DNA from: a virus
Length of the DNA: 25,124 nt
Virus record (IMG/VR): IMGVR_UViG_3300005613_002208
Coordinates: 1-25,124 of that record
Direction: 5' to 3' (one strand)
In this document: positions 7,309 to 12,200 of the stretch, in pieces
Layout of the letters: each line of letters opens with the position of its first letter
Numbering within the stretch: position 1 is the first letter of the stretch
Notes under the pieces: generated by a model
The model's database searches: none
What the model was told of the DNA's origin: nothing
Seen by the model: only the letters and a program-made list of their open reading frames with translations
Program-made: the position numbers and the translations under genes

Positions 7309-7724
7309 ACGGAGGTTGTGTCCGTAATGGATTCTATGGTTGTTTCTCTTTGAATGATTGTTTGATTGCTCAAACCAGGACCAGAATAAGTTTCGGTGAA
7401 CTGGAATGCCCCACCTGGATTTGTGATGGTCCAATTTGGTTTGTTCTTGACATCTAATCCTGTCCATTTTGAAGTCACGCCGTTAATGGTTTGGTTTGTA
7501 GTATCTATCGCACTTGGAGACATTGATGATCCACTATGCTGGACATTTGTTCCCGTTACTGAATACTGCCATCCAGTATTGTAGTCAATAGAATTAATAG
7601 TCTCTACAACTTTACTTGTTGTTTCTGTATGGGAAGTCATACTTCCTTGTGTAAAGTTAGGCACTACCGGAACTGCATAAGAAGGAGTTCCTAGCAGTGC
7701 TAAAACTGCTAGGAACTTTTTCAT
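7296..7724 (-). CDS. Small exported protein, Thr/Ser-rich
   Basis: A 142-residue protein with signal peptide MKKFLAVLALLGTPSYA. The mature part is rich in Thr, Ser, Gly and Asn, with motifs such as GWQYSVTGTNVQHSGSSMSP and GGAFQFTETYSGPGLSNQT. Such composition is common in beta-rich surface or fibre proteins. The ATG overlaps the upstream stop (ATGA) and has GGAG 11 bases upstream. The signal ends in the same PSYA as the next gene, and the FTETYS segment echoes FTFSESFN in the upstream gene, suggesting these proteins are related. A 13-base-pair inverted repeat occupies codons 3-13. Function unknown. Confidence 0.65.
   Translation of the reverse strand: MKKFLAVLALLGTPSYAVPVVPNFTQGSMTSHTETTSKVVETINSIDYNTGWQYSVTGTNVQHSGSSMSPSAIDTTNQTINGVTSKWTGLDVKNKPNWTITNPGGAFQFTETYSGPGLSNQTIIQRETTIESITDTTSVFQQ
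7686..7721 (+). terminator. Plus-strand intrinsic terminator inside an opposing gene
   Basis: A perfect 13-base-pair inverted repeat (7686-7698 with 7705-7717, 6-base loop) is followed directly by five T (7717-7721) on the plus strand. It would stop plus-strand transcripts running past 6653. The repeat lies in the signal-peptide codons of the minus-strand gene at 7724, where it would also fold in that mRNA from about base 8. Confidence 0.6.
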
Positions 7725-8212
7725 CTTACAGTAATCTCCGTGACAAACTGCCCTGTTGCAGTCGTTCCAGCACCGCCTGCTGTAAGCGTCATGGAACCAT
7801 CGCTACCAATAGTACCAGCAAGACTTCCAGCGGTCCCACCAAGTTGTGTGGTGGTGTTTCCGTAGATGTTTGGTTGATCAATCTGGCCAGCACTGAGAGC
7901 AGTTTGAGTGGTTACGATTGCATCCCCTTGATTAAACGATTCACTGAACGTGAATGCATCACCAGCAGTTGTCTGTGTATATGTACCTGAACTCATCGTA
8001 GCAGCGGCAGTAGCACTTGCAGGAGCAGTAAGACCGCCAAGAGTTCCTGCTGTTATGTTGCTACCGCTCACAGAGTAGGATGAACCGATTCTGGTCGATT
8101 GAACAGCTGGACCTTCAACATTCAACTGGACACTAGATGAAATTTTATGAATCATATCGGCATTTGCAGGTGCCGCCATCAGAAACATAATGAGAGGTAA
8201 AAACCTTTTCAT
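7721..8212 (-). CDS. Exported glycine/threonine/alanine-rich protein
   Basis: A 163-residue protein with signal peptide MKRFLPLIMFLMAAPANA, then a low-complexity mature part with repeated GT/GG steps (GTLGGLTAPASATAAAT, LGGTAGSLAGTIGSDGSMTL) and FTFSESFNQGDA. The composition suggests a beta-rich, possibly adhesive or fibre-like protein. The ATG at 8212 is preferred over an in-frame ATG at 8224, because it puts the basic end at the front of the signal and gives a leader of about 19 bases from the late promoter at 8244-8237; the other would leave about 7 bases. It heads the three-gene minus-strand unit. Function unknown. Confidence 0.65.
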   Translation of the reverse strand: MKRFLPLIMFLMAAPANADMIHKISSSVQLNVEGPAVQSTRIGSSYSVSGSNITAGTLGGLTAPASATAAATMSSGTYTQTTAGDAFTFSESFNQGDAIVTTQTALSAGQIDQPNIYGNTTTQLGGTAGSLAGTIGSDGSMTLTAGGAGTTATGQFVTEITVR

Positions 8213-8236
8213 CTTTACACTCATTGGGTGCTCAGC

Positions 8237-8244
8237 TATTTATC
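8237..8244 (-). promoter_or_regulatory. T4-type late promoter GATAAATA (minus strand)
   Basis: Read on the minus strand, 8244-8237 is GATAAATA, the same octamer as at 4651 on the plus strand. Transcription should begin near 8231 and read the three exported-protein genes. Confidence 0.6.
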
Positions 8245-8248
8245 GAAT

Positions 8249-8365
8249 GTGGCCCTTGACAAGGTGATTAAATATGAGTATGATAACTCTGTCAGGGTTG
8301 ATGGGACATCTTTAAAGTCTTTAAGAGATCTTGACAATTTGGTAAAAATACATTATAATAAATAG
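8249..8365 (+). other. Possible small or remnant reading frame
   Basis: From GTG at 8249 a 38-codon frame runs to TAG at 8363, with residues VIKYEYDNSVRVDGTSLKSL followed by RDLDNLVKIHYNK. It looks protein-like and stays open upstream across the minus-strand promoter, so it may be the tail of a gene whose front was lost when the flanking genes moved in. No ribosome site is seen and the early promoter of the HNH gene lies inside it. It may equally be chance. Confidence 0.25.
8331..8359 (+). promoter_or_regulatory. Perfect sigma70-type early promoter
   Basis: TTGACA (8331-8336) and TATAAT (8354-8359) match the bacterial consensus exactly with a 17-base spacer. Transcription should start near 8366, inside the left arm of the inverted repeat ahead of the HNH gene, and could continue into the tRNA cluster. 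Confidence 0.85.
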
Positions 8366-8407
8366 ATATTACAAATAAAAAATATAAATAGTTTTGTAAT
8401 ATCTATT
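8361..8407 (+). promoter_or_regulatory. 15-bp perfect inverted repeat over the HNH translation start region
   Basis: AATAGATATTACAAA (8361-8375) is the exact reverse complement of 8393-8407, with a 17-base loop that contains a late promoter. The right arm ends 6 bases before the ATG at 8414, so the hairpin would cover the ribosome-binding area in transcripts that carry both arms. Confidence 0.8.
8383..8390 (+). promoter_or_regulatory. Consensus T4-type late promoter TATAAATA
   Basis: An exact TATAAATA lies in the loop of the inverted repeat. A late start near 8396 would give an 18-base leader lacking the left arm, so the hairpin could not form. Confidence 0.7.
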
Positions 8408-8413
8408 AATGGT

Positions 8414-8869
8414 ATGAAATGTTTATCCTGCGGTGTAGAGCATACTAATCCCAAGTTTTGTGGTAGAAGTTGTGCTGCCAAATGGACCAATAAACATTAT
8501 CCAAAAAAGAAAAAAACTAGAATAGATAAAAACTGCGAAATATGTGGTATATCTATCGATAGTAGAAGCACAAGATGTAGAAAATGTTGTAGTTTTACTG
8601 TAGATATGACGCTTAATGAAGCAATTTATGAGAAGCATCACAGGTCTTCAGCATATGCTCTTATTAGAACAAGAGCAAGGTCCATTGCTAAAAAACTGGG
8701 TCTTGACACCTGCTTCAAATGCGGTTATAATAAACATGTTGAAATTGCTCACATCAAGGGTATTTCAACTTTTGAAGGAGACACCTTAATAAGTGTTATA
8801 AATTCAAAAGAAAACCTAATGGCGTTATGTCCCAATTGTCATTGGGAATTTGATAATTTGGGCAAGTAG
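8414..8869 (+). CDS. HNH-type homing endonuclease with zinc-ribbon motifs
   Basis: A 151-residue protein. The N-terminal half has cysteine pairs typical of small zinc fingers: CLSCG and FCGRSC near residues 3-20, CEIC and CRKCC near 41-59. The C-terminal half has CFKCGYNKHVEIAHIKGIS, an Asn in NSKENLMALC, and CPNCHWEFDN, the arrangement of HNH nucleases in which paired CxxC motifs hold a zinc and the His-Asn-His set binds the catalytic metal. Such free-standing nucleases promote their own spread among phages. The last 10 bases of the gene, including the stop, are the first bases of tRNA-Arg. Expression seems controlled by the early/late promoter pair and hairpin just upstream. Confidence 0.85.
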   Translation: MKCLSCGVEHTNPKFCGRSCAAKWTNKHYPKKKKTRIDKNCEICGISIDSRSTRCRKCCSFTVDMTLNEAIYEKHHRSSAYALIRTRARSIAKKLGLDTCFKCGYNKHVEIAHIKGISTFEGDTLISVINSKENLMALCPNCHWEFDNLGK

Positions 8870-8933
8870 TTCAGTGGATTAGAATAGCGCACTTCTAATG
8901 CGTAGGTCGGGGGTTCGAATCCCTCCTTGCCCG
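8860..8933 (+). tRNA. tRNA-Arg (anticodon TCT)
   Basis: The acceptor arms GGGCAAG (8860-8866) and CTTGCCC (8926-8932) pair, with G as discriminator at 8933. The anticodon loop CTTCTAA gives TCT, and the T arm carries GGTTCGAATCC. The terminal CCA is not encoded. The first 10 bases overlap the end of the HNH gene. It would read AGA codons. Confidence 0.93.
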
Positions 8934-8957
8934 TTGTCATTTTTCCTCGTCATTCGT

Positions 8958-9028
8958 GCGAATGTGGTGTAGCGGTAACATCCCATCCTTCCAAGTTGGT
9001 GTCACGGGTTCGATCCCCGTCATTCGCT
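8958..9028 (+). tRNA. tRNA-Gly (anticodon TCC)
   Basis: The acceptor arms GCGAATG (8958-8964) and CATTCGC (9021-9027) pair. The loop CTTCCAA gives anticodon TCC, and the T arm has CGGGTTCGATCCCCG. The anticodon stem has one T-T mismatch. CCA is not encoded. Confidence 0.92.
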
Positions 9029-9041
9029 CTGGGCACATGCC

Positions 9042-9049
9042 CATAAATA
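9042..9049 (+). promoter_or_regulatory. Late-promoter-like octamer CATAAATA
   Basis: CATAAATA differs from the T4 late consensus only at the first base. A start near 9055 would leave only about 10 bases before the ATG at 9065. The GGGC/GCCC hairpin at 9031-9042 sits just upstream. Confidence 0.35.
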
Positions 9050-9064
9050 CCAAAAAAACATATT

Positions 9065-9235
9065 ATGAAAATTAATTTGTGGTACTCGGAAGAAATGAAA
9101 CAATGGAGATGGACTCTTACGGATCATAAAGATCCAATGTTAATGGAGGCTGGTCAACAACCTTTTCTTCGTGATGCTATGAATGATGTTGCGAATACTG
9201 TGGAATATATTTTAAATATTTCCCCACCAGAATAG
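9065..9235 (+). CDS. Small hypothetical protein (56 aa) between tRNAs
   Basis: Begins MKINLWYSEEMKQWRWTLTD and ends YILNISPPE. It is soluble and rich in Trp, Met and acidic residues, with no recognised motif. The last base of its TAG stop is the first base of tRNA-Val. The late-like octamer at 9042 may drive it. Function unknown. Confidence 0.6.
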   Translation: MKINLWYSEEMKQWRWTLTDHKDPMLMEAGQQPFLRDAMNDVANTVEYILNISPPE

Positions 9236-9306
9236 GGAGATTAACTCAGCGGTAGAGTAATTCCCTTACAAGGAATGAGTCACTGGTTCGATCCCAGTAT
9301 CTCCCA
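9235..9306 (+). tRNA. tRNA-Val (anticodon TAC)
   Basis: The acceptor arms GGGAGAT (9235-9241) and ATCTCCC (9299-9305) pair. The anticodon stem ATTCC/GGAAT encloses CTTACAA, giving TAC. The T arm CTGGTTCGATCCCAG is complete. Discriminator A, no encoded CCA. Confidence 0.94.
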
Positions 9307-9322
9307 TTTATTACATACATAT

Positions 9323-9547
9323 ATGAAAAAGAAAAAACTCAAAGAAATGATTCAGAAACCACTAAGGTTTCATCATCAAGATATTCATGAAGAACTAGAA
9401 GAAATTAAAGGAATGTTGAAAGATGTTATCAGTCAGATGCAAGAGTTGCAATGTAGAGTTGACAAGCAACAACAAGACTCAGTGCTGCGGTTGTCCCAAC
9501 CAGATGATGGTGAGGGAGGACAAGGTTTCAGCCTCGGACCTAAGTAA
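9323..9547 (+). CDS. Small coiled-coil protein (74 aa)
   Basis: The ATG at 9323 follows tRNA-Val by 16 bases; the frame extends upstream only through the tRNA. The protein starts MKKKKLKEMIQKPLRFHHQD and contains a heptad-like stretch EELEEIKGMLKDVISQMQEL, likely a coiled coil, then a Gly/Asp-rich tail. It overlaps the next gene by 44 bases. Function unknown. Confidence 0.6.
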   Translation: MKKKKLKEMIQKPLRFHHQDIHEELEEIKGMLKDVISQMQELQCRVDKQQQDSVLRLSQPDDGEGGQGFSLGPK

Positions 9548-9671
9548 AGTAGTATTACTGAATTCTGAAAAGATTGTAAATAATCAGGGTATTCTAACAA
9601 AACAGGACTTAGAATACCAGGAGAACCGACGTAAACGAAAGGTTCGTAAACTTGATTTTGAGGTACGTTAA
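9504..9671 (+). CDS. Small hypothetical protein (55 aa), basic C-terminus
   Basis: Starts MMVREDKVSASDLSKVVLLN and ends in a basic tail with NRRKRKVRKLDFEVR. Two adjacent ATG codons (9504, 9507) could each serve as start. The frame is open further upstream, but that portion is the shadow of the preceding gene. The basic tail could bind nucleic acid. The stop overlaps the next start (TAATG). Confidence 0.55.
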   Translation: MMVREDKVSASDLSKVVLLNSEKIVNNQGILTKQDLEYQENRRKRKVRKLDFEVR

Positions 9672-9877
9672 TGATTAATCTGGACGACCGTTACCAGAGT
9701 TATCTTCACACTGATAAGTGTTTTACAATTGATGGTAAATGTGAGAGGGTTAAGGGATATGGTTGGACAGATGATGGTAAAAGTATTGTTGGGTATTATG
9801 TCTTGACAGAAACCCATAAACTGTTCTATAATATGCAAGAACAGTTTGTTCATATGGAAGAGTGGTCGAGTGGTTGA
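9671..9877 (+). CDS. Small hypothetical protein (68 aa) ending inside tRNA-Ser
   Basis: Begins MINLDDRYQSYLHTDKCFTI and continues with VKGYGWTDDGKSIVGYYVLT, perhaps a small beta-rich fold. The ATG overlaps the preceding stop. Its last 22 bases, coding for EEWSSG and the stop, are the acceptor strand and D arm of tRNA-Ser, so the protein's end is dictated by the tRNA. Function unknown. Confidence 0.6.
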   Translation: MINLDDRYQSYLHTDKCFTIDGKCERVKGYGWTDDGKSIVGYYVLTETHKLFYNMQEQFVHMEEWSSG

Positions 9878-9940
9878 TGGCATCGGTCTTGAAAACCGAC
9901 GAGGTGCAAGCCTCCGTGAGTTCGAATCTCACCTCTTCCG
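9856..9940 (+). tRNA. tRNA-Ser (anticodon TGA)
   Basis: An 85-base tRNA with the long variable arm typical of serine. Acceptor arms GGAAGAG (9856-9862) and CTCTTCC (9933-9939) pair, the stem TCGGT/ACCGA encloses CTTGAAA giving TGA, and the T arm has GAGTTCGAATCTC. Discriminator G. Confidence 0.94.
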
Positions 9941-9943
9941 TTT

Positions 9944-10017
9944 CGGGGTGTAGCTCAGTTTGGTAGAGCACTGCTTTTGGGAAGCAGGGGCCGTAGGTTC
10001 GAATCCTATCACCCCGA
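9944..10017 (+). tRNA. tRNA-Pro (anticodon TGG)
   Basis: Acceptor arms CGGGGTG (9944-9950) and CACCCCG (10010-10016) pair. The stem CTGCT/AGCAG encloses TTTGGGA, giving TGG. The T arm is TAGGTTCGAATCCTA. It lies 3 bases after tRNA-Ser, so the two are likely processed from one precursor. Confidence 0.94.
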
Positions 10018-10040
10018 CTATATAAAAGAAAACAATTGAA

Positions 10041-10217
10041 ATGTCGAATCATATTACAGTCGCAGAGTTTCGTGCGAACTACGATCATTACATGGAAAGG
10101 ATGGCAGCAGGAGAAGTCTTTTCCATTACAGATATGGAAGAAAATAGAAACAAACTTTATGATCCATTGGAAGATAATAGGGGAATACCGATTGATATAG
10201 AAAAAATCAAGTTCTGA
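10041..10217 (+). CDS. Small protein resembling Phd/YefM-type antitoxins
   Basis: A 58-residue protein: MSNHITVAEFRANYDHYMER, then MAAGEVFSITDMEENRNKLY. The pattern 'I-T-V-x-E-F-R-x-N-(7-8)-R-x-x-x-G-E-x-F-x-I-T' recalls the N-terminal DNA-binding half of Phd/YefM antitoxins, which repress their own operon and bind a toxin with the C-terminal half. No toxin gene follows; the next element is a tRNA. In phages such solitary copies may act as regulators or as antidotes to host toxins. The similarity is judged by eye. Confidence 0.5.
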   Translation: MSNHITVAEFRANYDHYMERMAAGEVFSITDMEENRNKLYDPLEDNRGIPIDIEKIKF

Positions 10218-10226
10218 TGATATAAT
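10218..10226 (+). promoter_or_regulatory. Extended -10 promoter for tRNA-CAT
   Basis: TGATATAAT is a perfect extended -10 element. It would start transcription about 10233, just ahead of the tRNA at 10236. No good -35 hexamer is present, as is common for this promoter type. Confidence 0.5.
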
Positions 10227-10235
10227 AACGGCATT

Positions 10236-10308
10236 GCAGGTCTAGCAATTTGGTAAATGCAGCGTTCTCATAAAGCGCCTAAAAAGAGTTCGATTCTCTT
10301 GACCTGCA
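10236..10308 (+). tRNA. tRNA with anticodon CAT (Met, or Ile if lysidine-modified)
   Basis: Acceptor arms GCAGGTC (10236-10242) and GACCTGC (10301-10307) pair perfectly, with discriminator A. The anticodon stem GCGTT/AGCGC has one T-G pair and encloses CTCATAA, giving CAT. The T arm is AAGAGTTCGATTCTCTT. The D arm is weak (about three pairs). Sequence alone does not separate elongator Met from Ile-2. Confidence 0.85.
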
Positions 10309-10309
10309 T

Positions 10310-10333
10310 TGAGGTTGACAACAACCTCATTTT
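10310..10333 (+). terminator. Intrinsic terminator after tRNA-CAT
   Basis: A perfect 8-base-pair stem TGAGGTTG/CAACCTCA (10310-10317 with 10322-10329) with loop ACAA is followed by four T. It begins one base after the tRNA and its right side overlaps the next promoter. Confidence 0.65.
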
Positions 10334-10343
10334 CTCCTACAAT
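10315..10343 (+). promoter_or_regulatory. Sigma70-type early promoter inside the terminator
   Basis: TTGACA (10315-10320) and TACAAT (10338-10343) are spaced by 17 bases, with one mismatch from consensus. The -35 hexamer lies in the terminator hairpin. The start near 10350 serves the gene at 10366. Confidence 0.75.
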
Positions 10344-10365
10344 AACAAGGTACATCAAAAGTCCA

Positions 10366-10569
10366 ATGTCTGTCACGGAAAAGTTTCGTAAGTATCTTCC
10401 TCTGCTGGAAGAAACTGTTGAAGGATCTATCTTTCTTGACTTGAAGAATCCTAAACTCTACAAAAAAATCATTCGACATTATGCGAATGAGGGTATAGAA
10501 TTTAATAATGATGCCAATGATTATGGCACACTTATCAACTGTCTTGCACAAGATTTGGAAAAAGTTTGA
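10366..10569 (+). CDS. Small hypothetical protein (67 aa)
   Basis: Begins MSVTEKFRKYLPLLEETVEG and ends INCLAQDLEKV. The ATG at 10366 follows the early promoter by about 16 bases of leader; the open frame upstream is only the promoter/terminator region. The protein is probably helical and soluble. Its stop overlaps the next start (TGATG), so the two genes are coupled. Function unknown, but the promoter suggests early expression. Confidence 0.65.
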   Translation: MSVTEKFRKYLPLLEETVEGSIFLDLKNPKLYKKIIRHYANEGIEFNNDANDYGTLINCLAQDLEKV

Positions 10570-10823
10570 TGAAAGTTACCAAGAAACCAACTGTTCTTCT
10601 TGAAAGATTTCCTTATCGCTACATTCAATGTGGCACTTTGGAAATCAATGGGCAACCAGATTGTAGAATTCAAAAGATGGATTCTTACACTGGACGATAC
10701 AAAGACATGTATCTATGTGATAATGAAATGCAGTTGATGACTGCTATGGAAGATCATGATTATACATGTTGGTTGGATCCAGATAGAGTTCCTGCTTACG
10801 TCAAAGATTGCGTTACTAAATAA
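10569..10823 (+). CDS. Small hypothetical protein (84 aa)
   Basis: Begins MKVTKKPTVLLERFPYRYIQ. It contains five cysteines and several aromatic residues (YIQCGTLEINGQPDCRIQKM, MYLCDNEMQLM, YTCWLDPD, KDCVTK) in no standard zinc-binding spacing. The ATG shares a base with the preceding stop. Probably transcribed from the early promoter at 10315. Function unknown. Confidence 0.65.
   Translation: MKVTKKPTVLLERFPYRYIQCGTLEINGQPDCRIQKMDSYTGRYKDMYLCDNEMQLMTAMEDHDYTCWLDPDRVPAYVKDCVTK
10814..10821 (+). promoter_or_regulatory. Weak late-promoter-like octamer ACTAAATA
   Basis: ACTAAATA has two mismatches to TATAAATA but would put a start near 10827 and an 18-base leader before the ATG at 10845, the spacing seen at the better late promoters. 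Low confidence. Confidence 0.2.
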
Positions 10824-10844
10824 AAAAAGACAATCAGTTCTATT

Positions 10845-11045
10845 ATGGCAACACAAGGTACGGCAGCAAAATCAGCAAGCGGAGCAGCAATGTCAAAGTA
10901 TGATGTTGAAGTAGAGGCAAGACTCAAAAAACTTGAAGCACAGGCACATGAAAAATGTGGTGGTGGTAGTAAAGTTTCTGATGATCTCGCTGCTAAAATC
11001 GAAGAACTTTATGATTGGTATCTTTCGGTAAAAGCAAGAGTCTGA
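10845..11045 (+). CDS. Small hypothetical protein with coiled-coil segment (66 aa)
   Basis: Starts MATQGTAAKSASGAAMSKYD, a small-residue-rich leader, then EVEARLKKLEAQAHEKCGGG and DDLAAKIEELYDWYLSVKAR, two helical heptad-like stretches joined by a glycine-rich turn. This suits a short helical hairpin or coiled coil. The family is familiar from T4-like cyanophages but I know no function. Its stop codon touches the first structured RNA module. Confidence 0.65.
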   Translation: MATQGTAAKSASGAAMSKYDVEVEARLKKLEAQAHEKCGGGSKVSDDLAAKIEELYDWYLSVKARV

Positions 11046-11300
11046 GTTTCCTAGTTCCTGAAACTAGGTGGTGGAGTCAAACCCAATATTCCCGTCGCGG
11101 ACAGACGTTAATCGTGCCCTGGTCGGGATGGTTTAGTTAGTATTCAAGAAGTAAAACTCTTGTTAGTTTTCAAGCCTTAATACTCTATGACCCTCGGGTT
11201 TCTTGTTTTTCCATAAGAGCAAGTGGTGCGCTACATCCGCAAAGTTTCCTGGTTCTTTTCAAAAACCAGGTGGCGAGCATATTAACCCTTGAAATATAAA
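11046..11300 (+). ncRNA. Structured leader RNA ahead of the glycan operon, wcaG RNA candidate
   Basis: A gene-free stretch with dense complementarity. Two similar modules flank it: AGTTTCCT, a 7-bp hairpin stem, then AGGTGG and GAG. The stems are CCTAGTT/AACTAGG (11050-11056 with 11062-11068) and CCTGGTT/AACCAGG (11248-11254 with 11264-11270). Between them I see AGTATT/AATACT (11139-11144 with 11179-11184) enclosing CAAGA/TCTTG (11145-11149 with 11158-11162), TCCC/GGGA (11090-11093 with 11125-11128), and long-range pairs AAACCC/GGGTTT (11079-11084 with 11196-11201) and GCGGA/TCCGC (11097-11101 with 11236-11240). The published wcaG RNA motif lies ahead of exopolysaccharide genes in marine cyanophages, the same context; I could not compare consensus sequences. 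Confidence 0.6.
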
Positions 11301-12200
11301 ATGCAAAAGGTTCACTGTATTGTAATGACTCGCAATGATGATCTCATCATTGAACATTGGGTCAAAAAGCACATCAATGTCTTTGATAAGATCTCAGTCG
11401 TAGATGGATCAGATGGTGACTTCACTAAAAAACTGTGTGAGGAGTATGAACTTCTTTACACAAAAGATCCTACTGATAAGCCGTTTCACGAACAGTATCT
11501 TCGTGAGGCGGCTTTCAATAATTTGAAACCTTATATTGAACTTGGTGATTGGGTAGGTTGTTTCATGGCAGACGAGTGGGTCTATCATGATCCCCGTAAA
11601 GTTGTTGAAGGTGTTGAACCATGGGCAGATGTTATCTCATGGAATCAACTCAATGTTCTCCCACATCCCAGCGAAAAGGAAGAGTATTTGAAGAGTGTAG
11701 AGAAAGGCACATATAATCCTACGGAAGTATTCAAACATTACTGGTTCAGAGATAACACTAAGACATGTTTTGAACCACGCATGTTTAAGTATACTGGAAA
11801 TGAATATTGGACTCATCAGATTCCAAGTGAAAATCCTGTTGCAGGTAGAATTGAACCAGTATCTCATAACACAAAATCTGGTGTGATTCCCACATACTTC
11901 CATTACAAAGTATTCGATTTAGATCCTGGTAAATACAAGAACGATGGATTTGCTCACTTTGAAAAGAGTAACCTGAACACTGGAATTGGTTACGGTAAAG
12001 GACAAAGTGTAAGAACTATCGAAACCATCGATGATCTTTTCTTTGATGAAGAAAATATCTATTGCAATATGGGAACAGCAGATGACGGCACTGATTATGT
12101 GCATGGATATTGTGCTAGAATCGGTGATGATGGTTTGATTCCAGACAAAACAAACTATAATCGTTTAGGCAACAGCAAAGACGTAAGACTAATTGTATGA
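11301..12200 (+). CDS. Glycosyltransferase, family 2-like
   Basis: A 299-residue protein. The N-terminus, [20 protein letters not shown], and the [11 protein letters not shown] segment match the nucleotide-binding start of GT-A enzymes that begin 'MxxxRNE...EWVxYH'. [16 protein letters not shown] near residues 83-98 supplies the metal-binding acidic residues (D91, E92). The ATG at 11301 is chosen because a TTG at 11289 adds only four residues. It is the first gene after the structured leader, and its end overlaps gmd (ATGA). It probably adds a sugar in glycan assembly; donor and acceptor unknown. Confidence 0.75.
   Translation: MQKVHCIVMTRNDDLIIEHWVKKHINVFDKISVVDGSDGDFTKKLCEEYELLYTKDPTDKPFHEQYLREAAFNNLKPYIELGDWVGCFMADEWVYHDPRKVVEGVEPWADVISWNQLNVLPHPSEKEEYLKSVEKGTYNPTEVFKHYWFRDNTKTCFEPRMFKYTGNEYWTHQIPSENPVAGRIEPVSHNTKSGVIPTYFHYKVFDLDPGKYKNDGFAHFEKSNLNTGIGYGKGQSVRTIETIDDLFFDEENIYCNMGTADDGTDYVHGYCARIGDDGLIPDKTNYNRLGNSKDVRLIV

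Noticed and set aside
7296-7724. Programmed -1 frameshift joining the second and third exported genes.
   Set aside because: No slippery heptamer is near the stop, and fusion would bury the second signal segment inside the protein.
8357-8364. AATAAATA as a second late promoter for the HNH gene.
   Set aside because: It overlaps the perfect -10 element and would start inside the left arm; the exact TATAAATA at 8383 is a better candidate.
9031-9042. GGGCACATGCCC as terminator after tRNA-Gly.
   Set aside because: The stem is only four pairs and no T-tract follows; it was left as a minor hairpin.
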